Part shown: positions 1 to 8,724 of the stretch, piece after piece | Layout: each line of letters starts with the position of its first letter | How positions within the stretch are numbered: the first letter of the stretch is position 1 | Assembly (NCBI GenBank): GCA_031181145.1 | Contig: JAPSLB010000025.1 | Span: 1 to 64,000, forward strand | Direction: 5' to 3' | DNA: 64,000 nucleotides | Source of the DNA: Microvirga sp. | Lineage (GTDB): Bacteria > Pseudomonadota > Alphaproteobacteria > Rhizobiales > Beijerinckiaceae | Made by a program: the position numbers and the translations under genes | The notes under the pieces: model-generated | Told to the model about the DNA's origin: nothing | Database searches by the model: none | Seen by the model: only the letters and a program-made list of their open reading frames with translations

Positions 1-122
1 TGACGGATCGCCTCGTGGGCCGCCGCATGCGGGATGAGATGGGTAAATCCCTCGAAGGCGACGGTGTCCCCATCGCGGAGATTGTCCCTGACGGCCTCGT
101 AAAGGCTCTGAAACTTGGCCAT
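1..122 (-). CDS. CoA-transferase alpha subunit, N-terminus (partial)
   Basis: The first 40 codons of a leftward gene are present; the rest lies outside the window. The start of the protein (MAKFQSLYEAVRDNLRDGDT, then VAFEGFTHLIPHAAAHEAIR) matches the N-terminus of type I acyl-CoA:acetate/3-oxoacid CoA-transferase alpha subunits. It begins 11 nt after the pcaG stop, so it is probably the last part of the same operon. There it would be the 3-oxoadipate CoA-transferase (PcaI-like) that loads CoA onto the product of PcaD. The family call rests on 40 residues; the substrate is inferred from the neighbours. Confidence 0.75.
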   Translation of the reverse strand, partial: MAKFQSLYEAVRDNLRDGDTVAFEGFTHLIPHAAAHEAIR

Positions 123-133
123 GCTGCTCTCTG

Positions 134-760
134 TCAAATGTCGAAGAACACGGTTTCCTTCTCACCCTGCAGATGGATGTCGAAGGTGTAGGTAGGTATG
201 CTGTTCTCCTCGCTGCGTGAGGCAATGAGGGTCGAGATACGGACCTTGTGCTCGATCCGCGCCAGCACGGGGCATTCCGCGTTGGCAGCCTCTTCGTCGC
301 CGAAATACATGCGGGTATGAAGGCCGATATTGATGCCCCGCGCCACGATCCAGAACGTGATGTGGGGCGCCATGAGGCGGCCGTCCCTGTAGGGCACGCG
401 CCCCGGCTTGATCGTCTCGAATTTGAATTCGCCCGTCACGCCGTCAGTCGGCTGACGCCCCCAGCCGGTGAAATGCGGATCGGCCTTGCCGCGCCTTTCC
501 TGAGGACTGTTGTGGAGGCCCTGCCAATCCGCCTGCCAGATCTCCACCAGCGCATCCTTCAACGGCGTCCCGCTGCCGTCGAAGATATGGCCCTTCACGA
601 CGATGCGGTCGCCTTTCGCCCCAGGGCCGACGAGGACGAGGCCAAGATCCTCTTTCCACACTCCCGTGATCTCGACCCAGTTCGGCGTGGCGCCGATATG
701 GACGTAGGGACCTGCGGTCTGGGAAGGAGATTCCTTCAGTCGCTCGAGCTTCTGAACCAT
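134..760 (-). CDS. pcaG: Protocatechuate 3,4-dioxygenase alpha subunit
   Basis: This 208-aa protein is the alpha subunit of the intradiol ring-cleaving dioxygenase that converts protocatechuate to 3-carboxy-cis,cis-muconate. It has the intradiol fold signature (HIFDGSGTPLKDALVEIWQA, then GWGRQPTD and FETIKPGRVP) but lacks the iron-ligand Tyr/His set carried by the beta subunit, as is normal for PcaG. The ATG at 758-760 shares one base with the pcaH stop (TGATG), which implies translational coupling and fixes the start. A longer in-frame extension upstream only runs antisense-like through pcaH and is rejected. Confidence 0.95.
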   Translation of the reverse strand: MVQKLERLKESPSQTAGPYVHIGATPNWVEITGVWKEDLGLVLVGPGAKGDRIVVKGHIFDGSGTPLKDALVEIWQADWQGLHNSPQERRGKADPHFTGWGRQPTDGVTGEFKFETIKPGRVPYRDGRLMAPHITFWIVARGINIGLHTRMYFGDEEAANAECPVLARIEHKVRISTLIASRSEENSIPTYTFDIHLQGEKETVFFDI

Positions 761-1485
761 CAGTTCCCCTCCATGCGATTTTCGAACATCGTCGAGCGGC
801 GGCCGCGCAGAACGATGTCGAATTTGTAGGCGAGCGCATCCATCGGAAGCGTGGTCTCGCGGTCGAGGGCGGCGATCAGCTGCTCCACGGCTTGTCTGTC
901 GGGAATGGTCGAAACGATAGGGCAATGCCAGATCATCGGGTCGCCCTCGAAATACATCTGGGTGATGAGACGCTGCGCGAAGGCCTGTCCGAAGATCGAG
1001 AAATGGATGTGGGCTGGCCGCCAGTCGTTGATGCCGTTCGGCCAGGGATACGCGCCGGGCTTGATGGTGCGGAACCAGTAACGCCCCTCCTCATCCGTGA
1101 TCGTGCGCCCGCAGCCGCCGAAATTCGGGTCGATGGCGGCAAGATAGGTTTCCTTCTTGTGCCGGTACCGCCCGCCCGCATTGGCTTGCCAGAACTCCAC
1201 GAGGGCTCCGGGAACCGGGCGCGCATTCTCGTCGAGCACGCGGCCATAGACGACGATGCGCTGGCCGATGGGATCGCCGGTCTTGGCGAAGTTGCGGATC
1301 AGGTCGTTGTCGAGCGGCCCGAGCGTGTTGTGCCCGAATACGGGCCCTGTCATCTCCGAAATCGTATTCTCGAGCGACAGAAGCGGATATTGCGGAGAGC
1401 GTAAGATCGAAGTCTTGTATTGCGGCGTCAACGCCGGCGGGTGCCAGTTCCTGTCCCGCTGGTAGAATGATCCCTGATCCGACAT
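760..1485 (-). CDS. pcaH: Protocatechuate 3,4-dioxygenase beta subunit
   Basis: This 241-aa catalytic beta subunit carries the non-haem Fe(III) site. The expected ligands are visible: Tyr107 (GGRYRHK), Tyr146 (GAYPWPN) and His159/His161 (PAHIHFS), one residue offset from Pseudomonas numbering. The N-terminal HPP motif and length fit the family. It lies between pcaC and pcaG in one leftward operon, 35 nt after pcaC. The product is cytoplasmic and assembles with PcaG. Confidence 0.97.
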   Translation of the reverse strand: MSDQGSFYQRDRNWHPPALTPQYKTSILRSPQYPLLSLENTISEMTGPVFGHNTLGPLDNDLIRNFAKTGDPIGQRIVVYGRVLDENARPVPGALVEFWQANAGGRYRHKKETYLAAIDPNFGGCGRTITDEEGRYWFRTIKPGAYPWPNGINDWRPAHIHFSIFGQAFAQRLITQMYFEGDPMIWHCPIVSTIPDRQAVEQLIAALDRETTLPMDALAYKFDIVLRGRRSTMFENRMEGN

Positions 1486-1520
1486 GGCTGCCCTCTCTGA
1501 AGAAACCGCTCTTCTTGCTC

Positions 1521-1913
1521 TTAAGCCTTTTCCATTTCGTCATAGGCTCTCTTCACGATCTTGTAGGCGCGATTGGCGGCGGGCACGCCCGCATAGACGG
1601 CCACATGCAAGAGAGCCTCGCGGACATCCTCCTTGGTCGCCCCGGTGTTGCGCGTGGCGCGCACATGCATGGCAACCTCTTCGTCATGTCCCAGCGCCGC
1701 GAGGAGCGCGATGGTGACGATGGAGCGCTCGCGCTTGGTGAAGTGTGGGCGCGACCACACCGAGCCCCAGGCTCCTTCCGTGATGAAGGTCTGGAAGTCG
1801 GCATCGAAATCGGTCATCTGCGCACTTGCCCGATCCACATGCGCGTCGCCGAGAACCTGGCGGCGGACCGCCATGCCGGACTTGTATCGTTCGCTCTCCT
1901 GTCCGTCAGACAA
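1521..1913 (-). CDS. pcaC: 4-carboxymuconolactone decarboxylase
   Basis: This 130-aa protein is full length for PcaC. It has the carboxymuconolactone decarboxylase core ([57 protein letters not shown]). It decarboxylates 4-carboxymuconolactone to the 3-oxoadipate enol-lactone. Its ATG overlaps the end of pcaD by 8 nt, so the two are coupled. No CxxC pair is present, which separates it from AhpD-type peroxidases. Confidence 0.96.
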   Translation of the reverse strand: MSDGQESERYKSGMAVRRQVLGDAHVDRASAQMTDFDADFQTFITEGAWGSVWSRPHFTKRERSIVTIALLAALGHDEEVAMHVRATRNTGATKEDVREALLHVAVYAGVPAANRAYKIVKRAYDEMEKA

Positions 1914-2703
1914 GGCCAGTCTCCCGAAGATGATTGTGAATTAGGCGGCCAAGAACCGCAGGCTTCTCGACGCAAGGGATGTGCCCGCATCCGTCGATCA
2001 GCTCGAAGCGGGCACCCGGGACGAGGCTTGCAGTGCTGCGCACCACGTCGGGCGGAGTCGAGCCATCCTGATCGCCGGCCACGCAGAGGGTCGGCGCCGC
2101 GATCCTTCCCGCATCCGCCGTCAAGTCCGCGTCGCGGATCGCCGCGCAAGTCCCGGCATAGCCATGCGCCGGGATGCGTACCAGCATGTTGCGCCAGCCC
2201 GCCAAGTCATCCCGGCGTTTCTCTCGAAAGTCCGGCGTGAACCAGCGCTCCAGAACATTCTCCGCAATCGGCCCGATCCCGCCGCTCCTCTCGACGGCGG
2301 AGATCCGCTCCGCCCAGAGTTGCGGAGTTCCGATCTTCGCCGCCGTGCAGCAGAGAACCAGCGCCGTCACCCGGTCAGGCGCCCGCACGGCGGCACGCTG
2401 CGCGATCATGCCGCCGACCGACAGACCCACGAGAGCGGCGTTCCCGATCCCGAGACGGTCGAGAAGCGCGAGGAGATCATCCGTGTGATCGTCCATGGTG
2501 TAAGGTGCAGGCGGTGCGTCCGAGAGACCATGACCGCGCTTGTCATAGAGCACGACGCGGAAACGGTCCGCGAAAGCGGGCGCCACCTCCTGCCAGATGC
2601 GGAAATCGCTGCCCAGCGAGTTGCTGAAGACAAGCGCGGGTGCACCGGGCTTTCCGATGACCTGATGATGCAGAACGATCCCGTTTGCGCGAATGAATGC
2701 CAT
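1906..2703 (-). CDS. pcaD: 3-oxoadipate enol-lactonase
   Basis: This 265-aa alpha/beta hydrolase hydrolyses 3-oxoadipate enol-lactone to 3-oxoadipate. The nucleophile elbow is GLSVGG (Ser95), the oxyanion region is SNSLGSDFRIW, and the catalytic His is in DGCGHIPCVEKP near the C-terminus. The start is MAFIRANG at 2701-2703; a 33-codon upstream extension runs into livF and lacks protein character. It sits 7 nt after the livF-like gene, so the transporter and pca genes form one operon. Confidence 0.95.
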   Translation of the reverse strand: MAFIRANGIVLHHQVIGKPGAPALVFSNSLGSDFRIWQEVAPAFADRFRVVLYDKRGHGLSDAPPAPYTMDDHTDDLLALLDRLGIGNAALVGLSVGGMIAQRAAVRAPDRVTALVLCCTAAKIGTPQLWAERISAVERSGGIGPIAENVLERWFTPDFREKRRDDLAGWRNMLVRIPAHGYAGTCAAIRDADLTADAGRIAAPTLCVAGDQDGSTPPDVVRSTASLVPGARFELIDGCGHIPCVEKPAVLGRLIHNHLRETGLV

Positions 2704-2710
2704 ACCCACC

Positions 2711-3433
2711 TCAATGCACCGAGCCGACGCCGATGTAATGCTCGACGAGACCGTGATCGGCCCGCAGGGCCTCGCTCGTCCCCTGCCAGACGACGCGTCC
2801 ACGCTCCAGGATCAGGACGGTCTCGGCGAAATCGAGAGCGCTCTCCAGGCGCTGCTCCACGAGCAGGATGGTCATCTCTCCGCTGGAAGCCAGGCGCGTG
2901 AAGGCTGCCATCAGTTCCTCGCAGATCACAGGAGCCAGACCTTCAAGCGGCTCGTCGAGCAGAAGCACCGAGGGGCGCCCCAGGATCGTGCGGGCTGTCG
3001 ACAGCATCTGCTGTTCGCCCCCCGACAACTGCCACCCGAGATTGCTCCGGCGCTCGTAGAGACGCGGGAACATGTCGTACGCCTCCTGAATGACGCTGCG
3101 CGGGCGATCCTTGATGCCGACGATCAGATTCTCCTCCACAGTAAGCGAGCGGAAGATGTCGCGCGTTTGCGGCACGAGCCCTATGCCCTCTCGGGCGCGC
3201 TCCGAACTCTTCAGCGACGACAGGTCCTTGCCCTCGACCAGGATCTCCCCACCGTAGCGCCGGTTCATGCCCATAAGGGTCGAGAGCAGCGTGGTCTTGC
3301 CCATGCCGTTGCGGCCGAGGATCGACATGCGCGCTCCGGCGGGCACCGAGAACGACACATCCTCCAGCACCAATGTGGGGCCGTAGCCCGCGCTCAGGTT
3401 TCTGACGTCAAGCGACGCTGCGGGCATGGGCAT
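2711..3433 (-). CDS. ABC transporter ATP-binding protein, LivF type
   Basis: This is a 240-aa ATPase of the branched-chain amino acid/aromatic acid (HAAT) family. Walker A is GRNGMGKTT, the signature is LSGGEQQML, Walker B is LLLDEPLEGLAP, and the H-loop region reads ILLVEQRLESAL, typical of LivF. The start is MPMPAASL (3431-3433) or MPAASL six bases on; both overlap the end of livG. It powers uptake with the permeases and LivG partner encoded upstream. Position inside a pca operon suggests an aromatic substrate such as protocatechuate, which is inference. Confidence 0.9.
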   Translation of the reverse strand: MPMPAASLDVRNLSAGYGPTLVLEDVSFSVPAGARMSILGRNGMGKTTLLSTLMGMNRRYGGEILVEGKDLSSLKSSERAREGIGLVPQTRDIFRSLTVEENLIVGIKDRPRSVIQEAYDMFPRLYERRSNLGWQLSGGEQQMLSTARTILGRPSVLLLDEPLEGLAPVICEELMAAFTRLASSGEMTILLVEQRLESALDFAETVLILERGRVVWQGTSEALRADHGLVEHYIGVGSVH

Positions 3434-4172
3434 AGTTCCCCAAGTAGGCTTCTCGTACCTTCGGATCGGCAGCCACTTCCGACGGAAGACCTTCAAAAAT
3501 GATTTCGCCCGCCGCGAGCACCACCACGCGTTTGGCGAAGCGGAACACGAGATCCATGTCGTGCTCGATCATGAGCACTGCGAGGCTCGGCGGAAGGCGT
3601 TCCAGAGCCTGCTCGATCCGCGGCGTATCGGCAGAGGGTACGCCCGCCGCGGGCTCGTCGAGCAGAAGCACCTTCGGCTTCAGGGCAAGCGCAATGGCGA
3701 TCTCCAGCAAGCGCTGCTGGCCATAGGCAATCTGCCCCACCTTGCGGCGCGCGACCTCGTGCAATCCGAGGGTACCGAGAATGCCGTGAACCTCGTCCGC
3801 GACATGGGAGCTGCCGTGGAACCGGCTCAGGATCCGCGTGGCCTTCCGTTGCCGCTGCAGCACGGTGAGGGTCACATGCTCCTCGGGCGTTAGATCGGAG
3901 AAAAGGCGCGTCACTTGAAAGGTGCGCACCAGTCCCTTGCGGACGCGACGCACGGCGCCGAGCTGCGTGACATCCTCTCCGTTCAGCAGGACGCGCCCCG
4001 CGCTGGGCTTGAGCTGACCGGTCACCAGATTGACGAAGGTGGTCTTGCCGGCCCCGTTAGGTCCGATGAGCGCCAGGCGCTCACCCGCCGGCATCGACAG
4101 GGAGATGTCGCGGCTGACCGCCAGCCCGCCGAAGGATTTGGACAAGTTCTCGACGCGGAAGAGATCGCTCAT
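3408..4172 (-). CDS. ABC transporter ATP-binding protein, LivG type
   Basis: This 254-aa ATPase is the LivG partner. Walker A is GPNGAGKTT, the signature is the LivG-type variant AYGQQRLLEIA, Walker B is LLLDEPAAG, and the switch region is LMIEHDMDLVF. After Walker B the sequence reads VPSADTPRI instead of the usual LNP, a small divergence. The start MSDLFRVENL overlaps the livM stop by 4 nt (ATGA). The long upstream extension of the frame lies antisense-like inside livM and is rejected. Confidence 0.92.
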   Translation of the reverse strand: MSDLFRVENLSKSFGGLAVSRDISLSMPAGERLALIGPNGAGKTTFVNLVTGQLKPSAGRVLLNGEDVTQLGAVRRVRKGLVRTFQVTRLFSDLTPEEHVTLTVLQRQRKATRILSRFHGSSHVADEVHGILGTLGLHEVARRKVGQIAYGQQRLLEIAIALALKPKVLLLDEPAAGVPSADTPRIEQALERLPPSLAVLMIEHDMDLVFRFAKRVVVLAAGEIIFEGLPSEVAADPKVREAYLGNYAHARSVA

Positions 4173-5173
4173 GACTTCCCTCCCCTCGATGCGGAGATCC
4201 GTTCCACCAGGCTGCTCAAGCCGCCGGGCGCGGCCAACACCACGGCGATCAGCAATGCGCCCACCATCGTCATCCAGTGGAACGGGTTGATGGCCGACAC
4301 CATATGTTCGAAGCCCATGAAGATCACAGTTCCGATCAGCGCTCCATAGAGCGTGCCGAGGCCGCCCAACACCAGCATGACGAGCGCATTCGCCGAGAGT
4401 TCGAAGCTCACGCTGTCGAGTCCCACGACCTGAGTGGAAATCGCCGCCAGGGCGCCCCCTGCTCCGGCGACCGCGCCCGAGATCACGAACATCTTCAAGA
4501 GAACAGGAAAGACGAAGGAGCCCATGGCGCGGATGCGGACCGGGTCCTGCTTGATGCCGCGGCACAGCATCCCGAAGGGTGACGCCACGACGAATTTGAG
4601 CGCGATGAAGACGAGCAGGAGAAGGGTAAGACCCATCAGATAAGCCGTGCGCCCCCAGAGGTCGAATTCGAACACCCCGAAGAGGGGGCTCACCATCAGG
4701 CCGGCCAGTCCGTCGCTGCCGCCCGTATAGGCGGAGGCCTTGTTCGCAGCTTCATGGAACAGCTGCACGATGGCGATGGAGAGAACGAGCTGGGCCAGGC
4801 CGTGCGCGCGCAGCATGATGCCGCCCATAAGGAGCCCCGCCGCAGCGCCCGCGACCGCGCCGATGGCGATCAGCGTCATCGGCTCCGTCACGCCGTTCAC
4901 GCAGGCGATGCCGGCCGCATAGGCACCTGCGCCGAACAGCGCCGCCTGTCCCAAGGTGGCGACGCCGCAATAGCCGACGACGAGATCGATCGACAGCACC
5001 AGCAGGGCCACTGCGACGATCCGGGTGAGCAGCGCGAGATTGTCCGGAAACAGCCAGTAGCCTGCCGCGCCGAAAGCCGCGATCAGAGCAATTCCTGCGA
5101 CGTCGCGCCACCAGTGATGGCTCTTCGCTTTGGACATTGCCGACACTGTTCCCGCCTGGGCCATGATGTGCAT
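4169..5173 (-). CDS. ABC transporter permease, LivM type
   Basis: This hydrophobic protein of up to 334 aa has about eight to ten membrane segments and the LivM loop VGYCGVATLGQAALFGAGAYAAG, plus the EAA-like loop near GMLCRGIKQDPVRIRAMG. It forms the membrane channel with the LivH-like permease. The start may be the first Met or MSKAKSHHWW (13th codon); no clear ribosome binding site decides. It lies between the LivH- and LivG-type genes in the leftward operon. Confidence 0.9.
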   Translation of the reverse strand: MHIMAQAGTVSAMSKAKSHHWWRDVAGIALIAAFGAAGYWLFPDNLALLTRIVAVALLVLSIDLVVGYCGVATLGQAALFGAGAYAAGIACVNGVTEPMTLIAIGAVAGAAAGLLMGGIMLRAHGLAQLVLSIAIVQLFHEAANKASAYTGGSDGLAGLMVSPLFGVFEFDLWGRTAYLMGLTLLLLVFIALKFVVASPFGMLCRGIKQDPVRIRAMGSFVFPVLLKMFVISGAVAGAGGALAAISTQVVGLDSVSFELSANALVMLVLGGLGTLYGALIGTVIFMGFEHMVSAINPFHWMTMVGALLIAVVLAAPGGLSSLVERISASRGGKS

Positions 5174-5174
5174 G

Positions 5175-6038
5175 TTACTGAGCCCTTCCGAGGAAGCCGC
5201 GCGGGAACAGACAGACGATGAGGATCACCGCGGCGTAGAAGAAGAAATTACCGAAATCGGGCATCAGGTAGCGCCCCGTCGTATCCACGAGCCCGAGCAC
5301 GAGACATGCGATGAGAGCGCCCGGAATGGACCCCGCGCCGCCGACGGAGACGACCACGAGGAAAGTCACCATATAACGCAGTGCATAATACGGCTCGATG
5401 GGCAAAAACTCCGCTCCGACGACGCCGCCGAGCGCGGCAAGGCCGATGGCGATGGCGAAGCTGATGGCGTAGACCACCTGCGTGCGCACGCCGAGCGCAT
5501 CGCTCATGGCGGAGTTATCGACGGTCGCCCGCAGCTTGATGCCGAAGCTCGTCCGCTCGATGAGATACCACAGGCCGACGGCGACGGCCGCGCCGCAGGC
5601 GATCACGAAGAGCCGGTGCGCGGCAATGGTACGAAAGCCCACATCCACCGGCTGACTGAGAGCCTGCGGCAGCGGAATGGTCTTCAACGTCGGACCCATG
5701 AAATAATTGGTGATGCCGATAACGCAGAAAGTGAGACCTATGGTCATCAGCACCTGGGTCAGTTCGGAGCTGCCATAGATCCGCCGGTAGAGAAAACGCT
5801 CGAGCGGAATCGAGATCACGATCGTGCCGGTGATTGCAAGGAATATCGCGGCCGCGTAGCCGAGGCCGAGGTCTCGGGCGGCGTAAGAGGCGATATAACC
5901 TGCGATCATCGCGAAAGCGCCATGGGCCAGATTCACGACGCGCATCAGACCCATCGTGAGGGACAGGCCGATGCAGATGATGAACAGCACCATGCCGAAC
6001 GCCAGGGCGTCGATGGCAATGCTGAGAATGGTCCGCAT
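5175..6038 (-). CDS. ABC transporter permease, LivH type
   Basis: This 287-aa inner-membrane permease has the LivH signatures LSLTMGLMRVVNLAHGAF near the N-terminus and a GIKLRATVDNSAMSDALGV EAA-type loop. The start MRTILSIAIDALAFG is preferred because the 13 codons before it are charged and unlike the family. It ends one base before the LivM-type frame begins. It is the first membrane gene after the binding protein. Confidence 0.9.
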   Translation of the reverse strand: MRTILSIAIDALAFGMVLFIICIGLSLTMGLMRVVNLAHGAFAMIAGYIASYAARDLGLGYAAAIFLAITGTIVISIPLERFLYRRIYGSSELTQVLMTIGLTFCVIGITNYFMGPTLKTIPLPQALSQPVDVGFRTIAAHRLFVIACGAAVAVGLWYLIERTSFGIKLRATVDNSAMSDALGVRTQVVYAISFAIAIGLAALGGVVGAEFLPIEPYYALRYMVTFLVVVSVGGAGSIPGALIACLVLGLVDTTGRYLMPDFGNFFFYAAVILIVCLFPRGFLGRAQ

Positions 6039-6127
6039 GGAGCTCTTCCGCTTCCTCGTTCGGCGCTGAATGGACAATGACGGTGGACGCGATCGTCATG
6101 GGATGGCGCCCACCCTGTTCGCTTCGC

Positions 6128-7309
6128 TCACTGAGTGGCGAGACCGGGATCCTTCTGGTCCGGGAAGGTCTGAATTTCCTTGTTGATGTACTTCCCGTCC
6201 GCGTTCTTTGCGACCTCGCGCAGATAGATGTTCTGCGTGATGTGACGCGTCTCGGGCTCGATTCGGACCGGCCCGCGCGGGCTCGTCCAGGACAGGCCCT
6301 TCACGGCGTCCACCGCCTTCTGCGCGTCCTGCTTGCCGTCGGTGGCCTCGATCATCTTGTAGATGACGTGCATGCCGTCATAGGCACCGACCGCCGGGAA
6401 GGAGAGCTGGTCCGCCGAGCCGATGGCCTTGACAGCGGCTTCCACGAACCTCTTGTTCTCCGGGCTGTCATGCGCGACTGAGTAGTGGAAGCTGGTCTTC
6501 AGTCCTTCCGCCGCCTCGCCAAGGGCCGGCAGGTCGGATTCCTGCGTCAGATCGCCGGGCGCGTAGAACTTGGTGCCGGCTCTCTTGAGCCCCGTCTCGT
6601 TGAAAGCCTTCACGAAACCCAGGGTGGGCGGACCGGAGGGCAGGAACGCGAAGAGACCGGTCGCACCGGAATCGCGCACGCGCTGCATGATCGGGCTGAA
6701 ATCAGTGGTGTTCATCGGCATCCGGACGGATTCCACCACCTCGCCGCCTGCGGCCTCGAACGCCTTCTTGAACGCATTCTCGGCATCGACGCCCGGACCA
6801 TAGTCGCTGACGACGGTAATCGCCTTCCTCACGCCCTCGTCGAATGCGATCTTGCCGAGCGGGTTCGTCGTCTGCGCCGTGGTGAACGACGTGCGGACCA
6901 CGAGCGGCGAGGTGTTCATGATTGCGGAGGTGGCCGCGTTGAAGATGACGAGAGGCGTATTGGCCTGGGAAAGCAGAGGCGTGATCGCCATGGCGTCCGG
7001 CGTGAAATAGACGCCGCCGAGATACTGCACCTTCTCCTTTACCACGAGTTCCTGCGCCAGGGCGCGGGACTGTGCTGGATTGGCGGCGGGAAGGTCACGA
7101 TAGATGATCTCGACGTCATGTCCCTTCACGGATTTTCCGTTCAGCGCCCGATAGGCCTCCACGCCGGCCTGGAAATTCTTTCCCTGCAGGGCGAACGGAC
7201 CCGAGAACGGGCCGATGATGCCGACCTTGATGGTATCGGCATATGCGGAGCCGGAGCCCATCAGCACCGCACCGACGGCCGCACCCAAAATTTTCTTGCC
7301 TGCTGTCAT
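6128..7309 (-). CDS. Periplasmic substrate-binding protein of the aromatic/branched-chain ABC importer
   Basis: This 393-aa protein begins with a signal peptide (MTAGKKILGAAVGAVLMGSG...AYA) followed by the LivK-type fold (IKVGIIGPFSGPFALQGKNF, VVSDYGPGVDAENAFKKAFE, AYDGMHVIYKMIEATDG). It is the first gene of the leftward operon and 89 nt precede the LivH-like permease. Such proteins bind small acids or amino acids in the periplasm; linkage to pca genes points to an aromatic acid. Ligand identity cannot be read from the sequence. Confidence 0.9.
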   Translation of the reverse strand: MTAGKKILGAAVGAVLMGSGSAYADTIKVGIIGPFSGPFALQGKNFQAGVEAYRALNGKSVKGHDVEIIYRDLPAANPAQSRALAQELVVKEKVQYLGGVYFTPDAMAITPLLSQANTPLVIFNAATSAIMNTSPLVVRTSFTTAQTTNPLGKIAFDEGVRKAITVVSDYGPGVDAENAFKKAFEAAGGEVVESVRMPMNTTDFSPIMQRVRDSGATGLFAFLPSGPPTLGFVKAFNETGLKRAGTKFYAPGDLTQESDLPALGEAAEGLKTSFHYSVAHDSPENKRFVEAAVKAIGSADQLSFPAVGAYDGMHVIYKMIEATDGKQDAQKAVDAVKGLSWTSPRGPVRIEPETRHITQNIYLREVAKNADGKYINKEIQTFPDQKDPGLATQ

Positions 7310-7392
7310 CCTCGCTTCCCTCCCTGCGGGTCCACGGATCTCATTGGATGGACCGCGGTTTGCTGTTCAGGTCAATCAGCTTGTGCGCATCG

Positions 7393-7418
7393 CGAACATT
7401 GATTACCATATCGAACAT
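7393..7418. promoter_or_regulatory. Candidate IclR operator: two direct CGAACAT repeats
   Basis: The 176-bp gap between the divergent binding-protein and IclR genes holds two exact direct copies of CGAACAT at 7393-7399 and 7412-7418, 19 bp apart. IclR regulators of aromatic operons (PcaU, PobR, PcaR) often bind spaced 10-bp repeats in such gaps. The placement is suggestive, but the repeats are short and could be chance. Confidence 0.35.
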
Positions 7419-7485
7419 GAAGGACGATTCAAGGGCGCGGTGTCAAGACGCCTTGAGTCGAACCCGCCACTTTTTGGAGGGCAGC

Positions 7486-8268
7486 ATGCAGTCTGGGCGG
7501 ACGGGTGGTCAGGAGAGCGACGATCGCGATTTCGTCGCGAGCCTTGAAAAGGGCCTTCTGGTGATCGAGGCGTTCGACGCCAGTCGCCCGCGCCTGACTC
7601 TGTCCGACGTGGCCAAGATCACCGGCATCACCCGCGCGGCCGCCCGCCGATACCTGCGCACGCTCACCCGTCTCAACTACGCGGATTTCGACGGGCGCTA
7701 TTTCTCCTTGAGCCCGCGCATTCTCAGGCTCGGCTATGCCTATCTCTCCTCCACCGCGCTATCCACGCGCCTGCAGCCCTTCCTGGAGCGAATCTCGGAG
7801 GAGACGGGCGAGTCGAGTTCGGCGGCGATGCTGGACGGCGACGACATCGTCTATATCGCCCGCTCGGCCACGCGCCGCATCATGTCCATCGGATTGGGAG
7901 TTGGAAGCCGCCTGCCCGCCTATTGCACCTCCCTCGGCAGGGCGATACTGGCCTTTCACCCGCCTGAAACGGTCGAGACCTATCTCAGGCGCGTCGCTCT
8001 GGAGCCCCGCACGCCCAAGACCATCACGGACAAGGACCGGTTCCGGGCCGTGCTGGAGACCACGCGGCAACAGGGTTACGCCATCGTCAACGAAGAGCTG
8101 GAACTCGGCCTTCGCTCGATTGCCGTGCCGCTCGTGCAGAAGAACGGCCAAGTTTCGATTGCCCTCAACATCAGCGCCCAGGCCGCACGCGTGCCCGCCT
8201 CCGAGATGGAGGAACGCTTCCTGCCGTCTCTGAGGACTGCCAGCGAGGCCCTGCGCTACACCTTATGA
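7486..8268 (+). CDS. IclR-family regulator of the pca operon (PcaR/PcaU-like)
   Basis: This 260-aa regulator has an N-terminal winged helix (ASLEKGLLVIEAFDASRPRL, ITRAAARRYLRTLTRLNYA) and the IclR effector domain (VGSRLPAYCTSLGRAILA, GYAIVNEELELGLRSIAVPL). GGAGG at 7476-7480 fixes the ATG at 7486; the longer open frame covers the promoter. It is divergent from the Liv-pca operon, the usual position of PcaR/PcaU/PobR activators that respond to protocatechuate or 3-oxoadipate. Many Rhizobiales instead control pca with the LysR protein PcaQ. Confidence 0.9.
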   Translation: MQSGRTGGQESDDRDFVASLEKGLLVIEAFDASRPRLTLSDVAKITGITRAAARRYLRTLTRLNYADFDGRYFSLSPRILRLGYAYLSSTALSTRLQPFLERISEETGESSSAAMLDGDDIVYIARSATRRIMSIGLGVGSRLPAYCTSLGRAILAFHPPETVETYLRRVALEPRTPKTITDKDRFRAVLETTRQQGYAIVNEELELGLRSIAVPLVQKNGQVSIALNISAQAARVPASEMEERFLPSLRTASEALRYTL

Positions 8269-8352
8269 GGCCTCGCGGCCGGGCCGCAATGATCGAAATG
8301 GCCTCCTGAGCGTTAGCAGACAGATTCCAGCTTGCGCGACGAAGGACACGCC

Positions 8353-8670
8353 ATGGTTACCCTCGAGATTGCCGGCAAGGCGGTTGCCGTGACCAATGCC
8401 GACCAGGAGCAGGCCCAGGAGCTCTTTTTGAGCGAGAGCTTTAAAGATGACCTAAAATCGTTTAAGAGCGAGGGCCGATTCCTCTGGGACGGCTCAGCTG
8501 CCTTGACAACCAGACCCGCATCCGAAGATGAGATCGATGCGTTTTATGAGGTTCTGGACGAAGAGGATGAGGACGAGGTCGAAGGCGACGAAGACTCTGG
8601 CGATATCAACATCGATGTCGTGTTCCTGGTGTCGATCGACGAAATAGACGACGGTGCCGCCTCCGGCTGA
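8353..8670 (+). CDS. Small acidic hypothetical protein
   Basis: This 105-aa protein begins MVTLEIAGKAVAVTNADQEQ, preceded by GAAGGA. The C-terminal half is strongly acidic (VLDEEDEDEVEGDEDSG) and ends IDEIDDGAASG. I do not recognise a family. It lies 54 nt upstream of the RNA helicase gene on the same strand and may be co-transcribed. Codon usage is high-GC like its neighbours, which supports real coding. Confidence 0.65.
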   Translation: MVTLEIAGKAVAVTNADQEQAQELFLSESFKDDLKSFKSEGRFLWDGSAALTTRPASEDEIDAFYEVLDEEDEDEVEGDEDSGDINIDVVFLVSIDEIDDGAASG

Positions 8671-8724
8671 TCATCCTTATCGGAGCTTGGAAAGCTCCTT
8701 CCAACCGGTTCAGCCCCTATTCCC

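Noticed and set aside
5130-6080. 316-codon plus-strand frame in the LivH region
   Set aside because: Charged low-complexity translation antisense to a clear permease.
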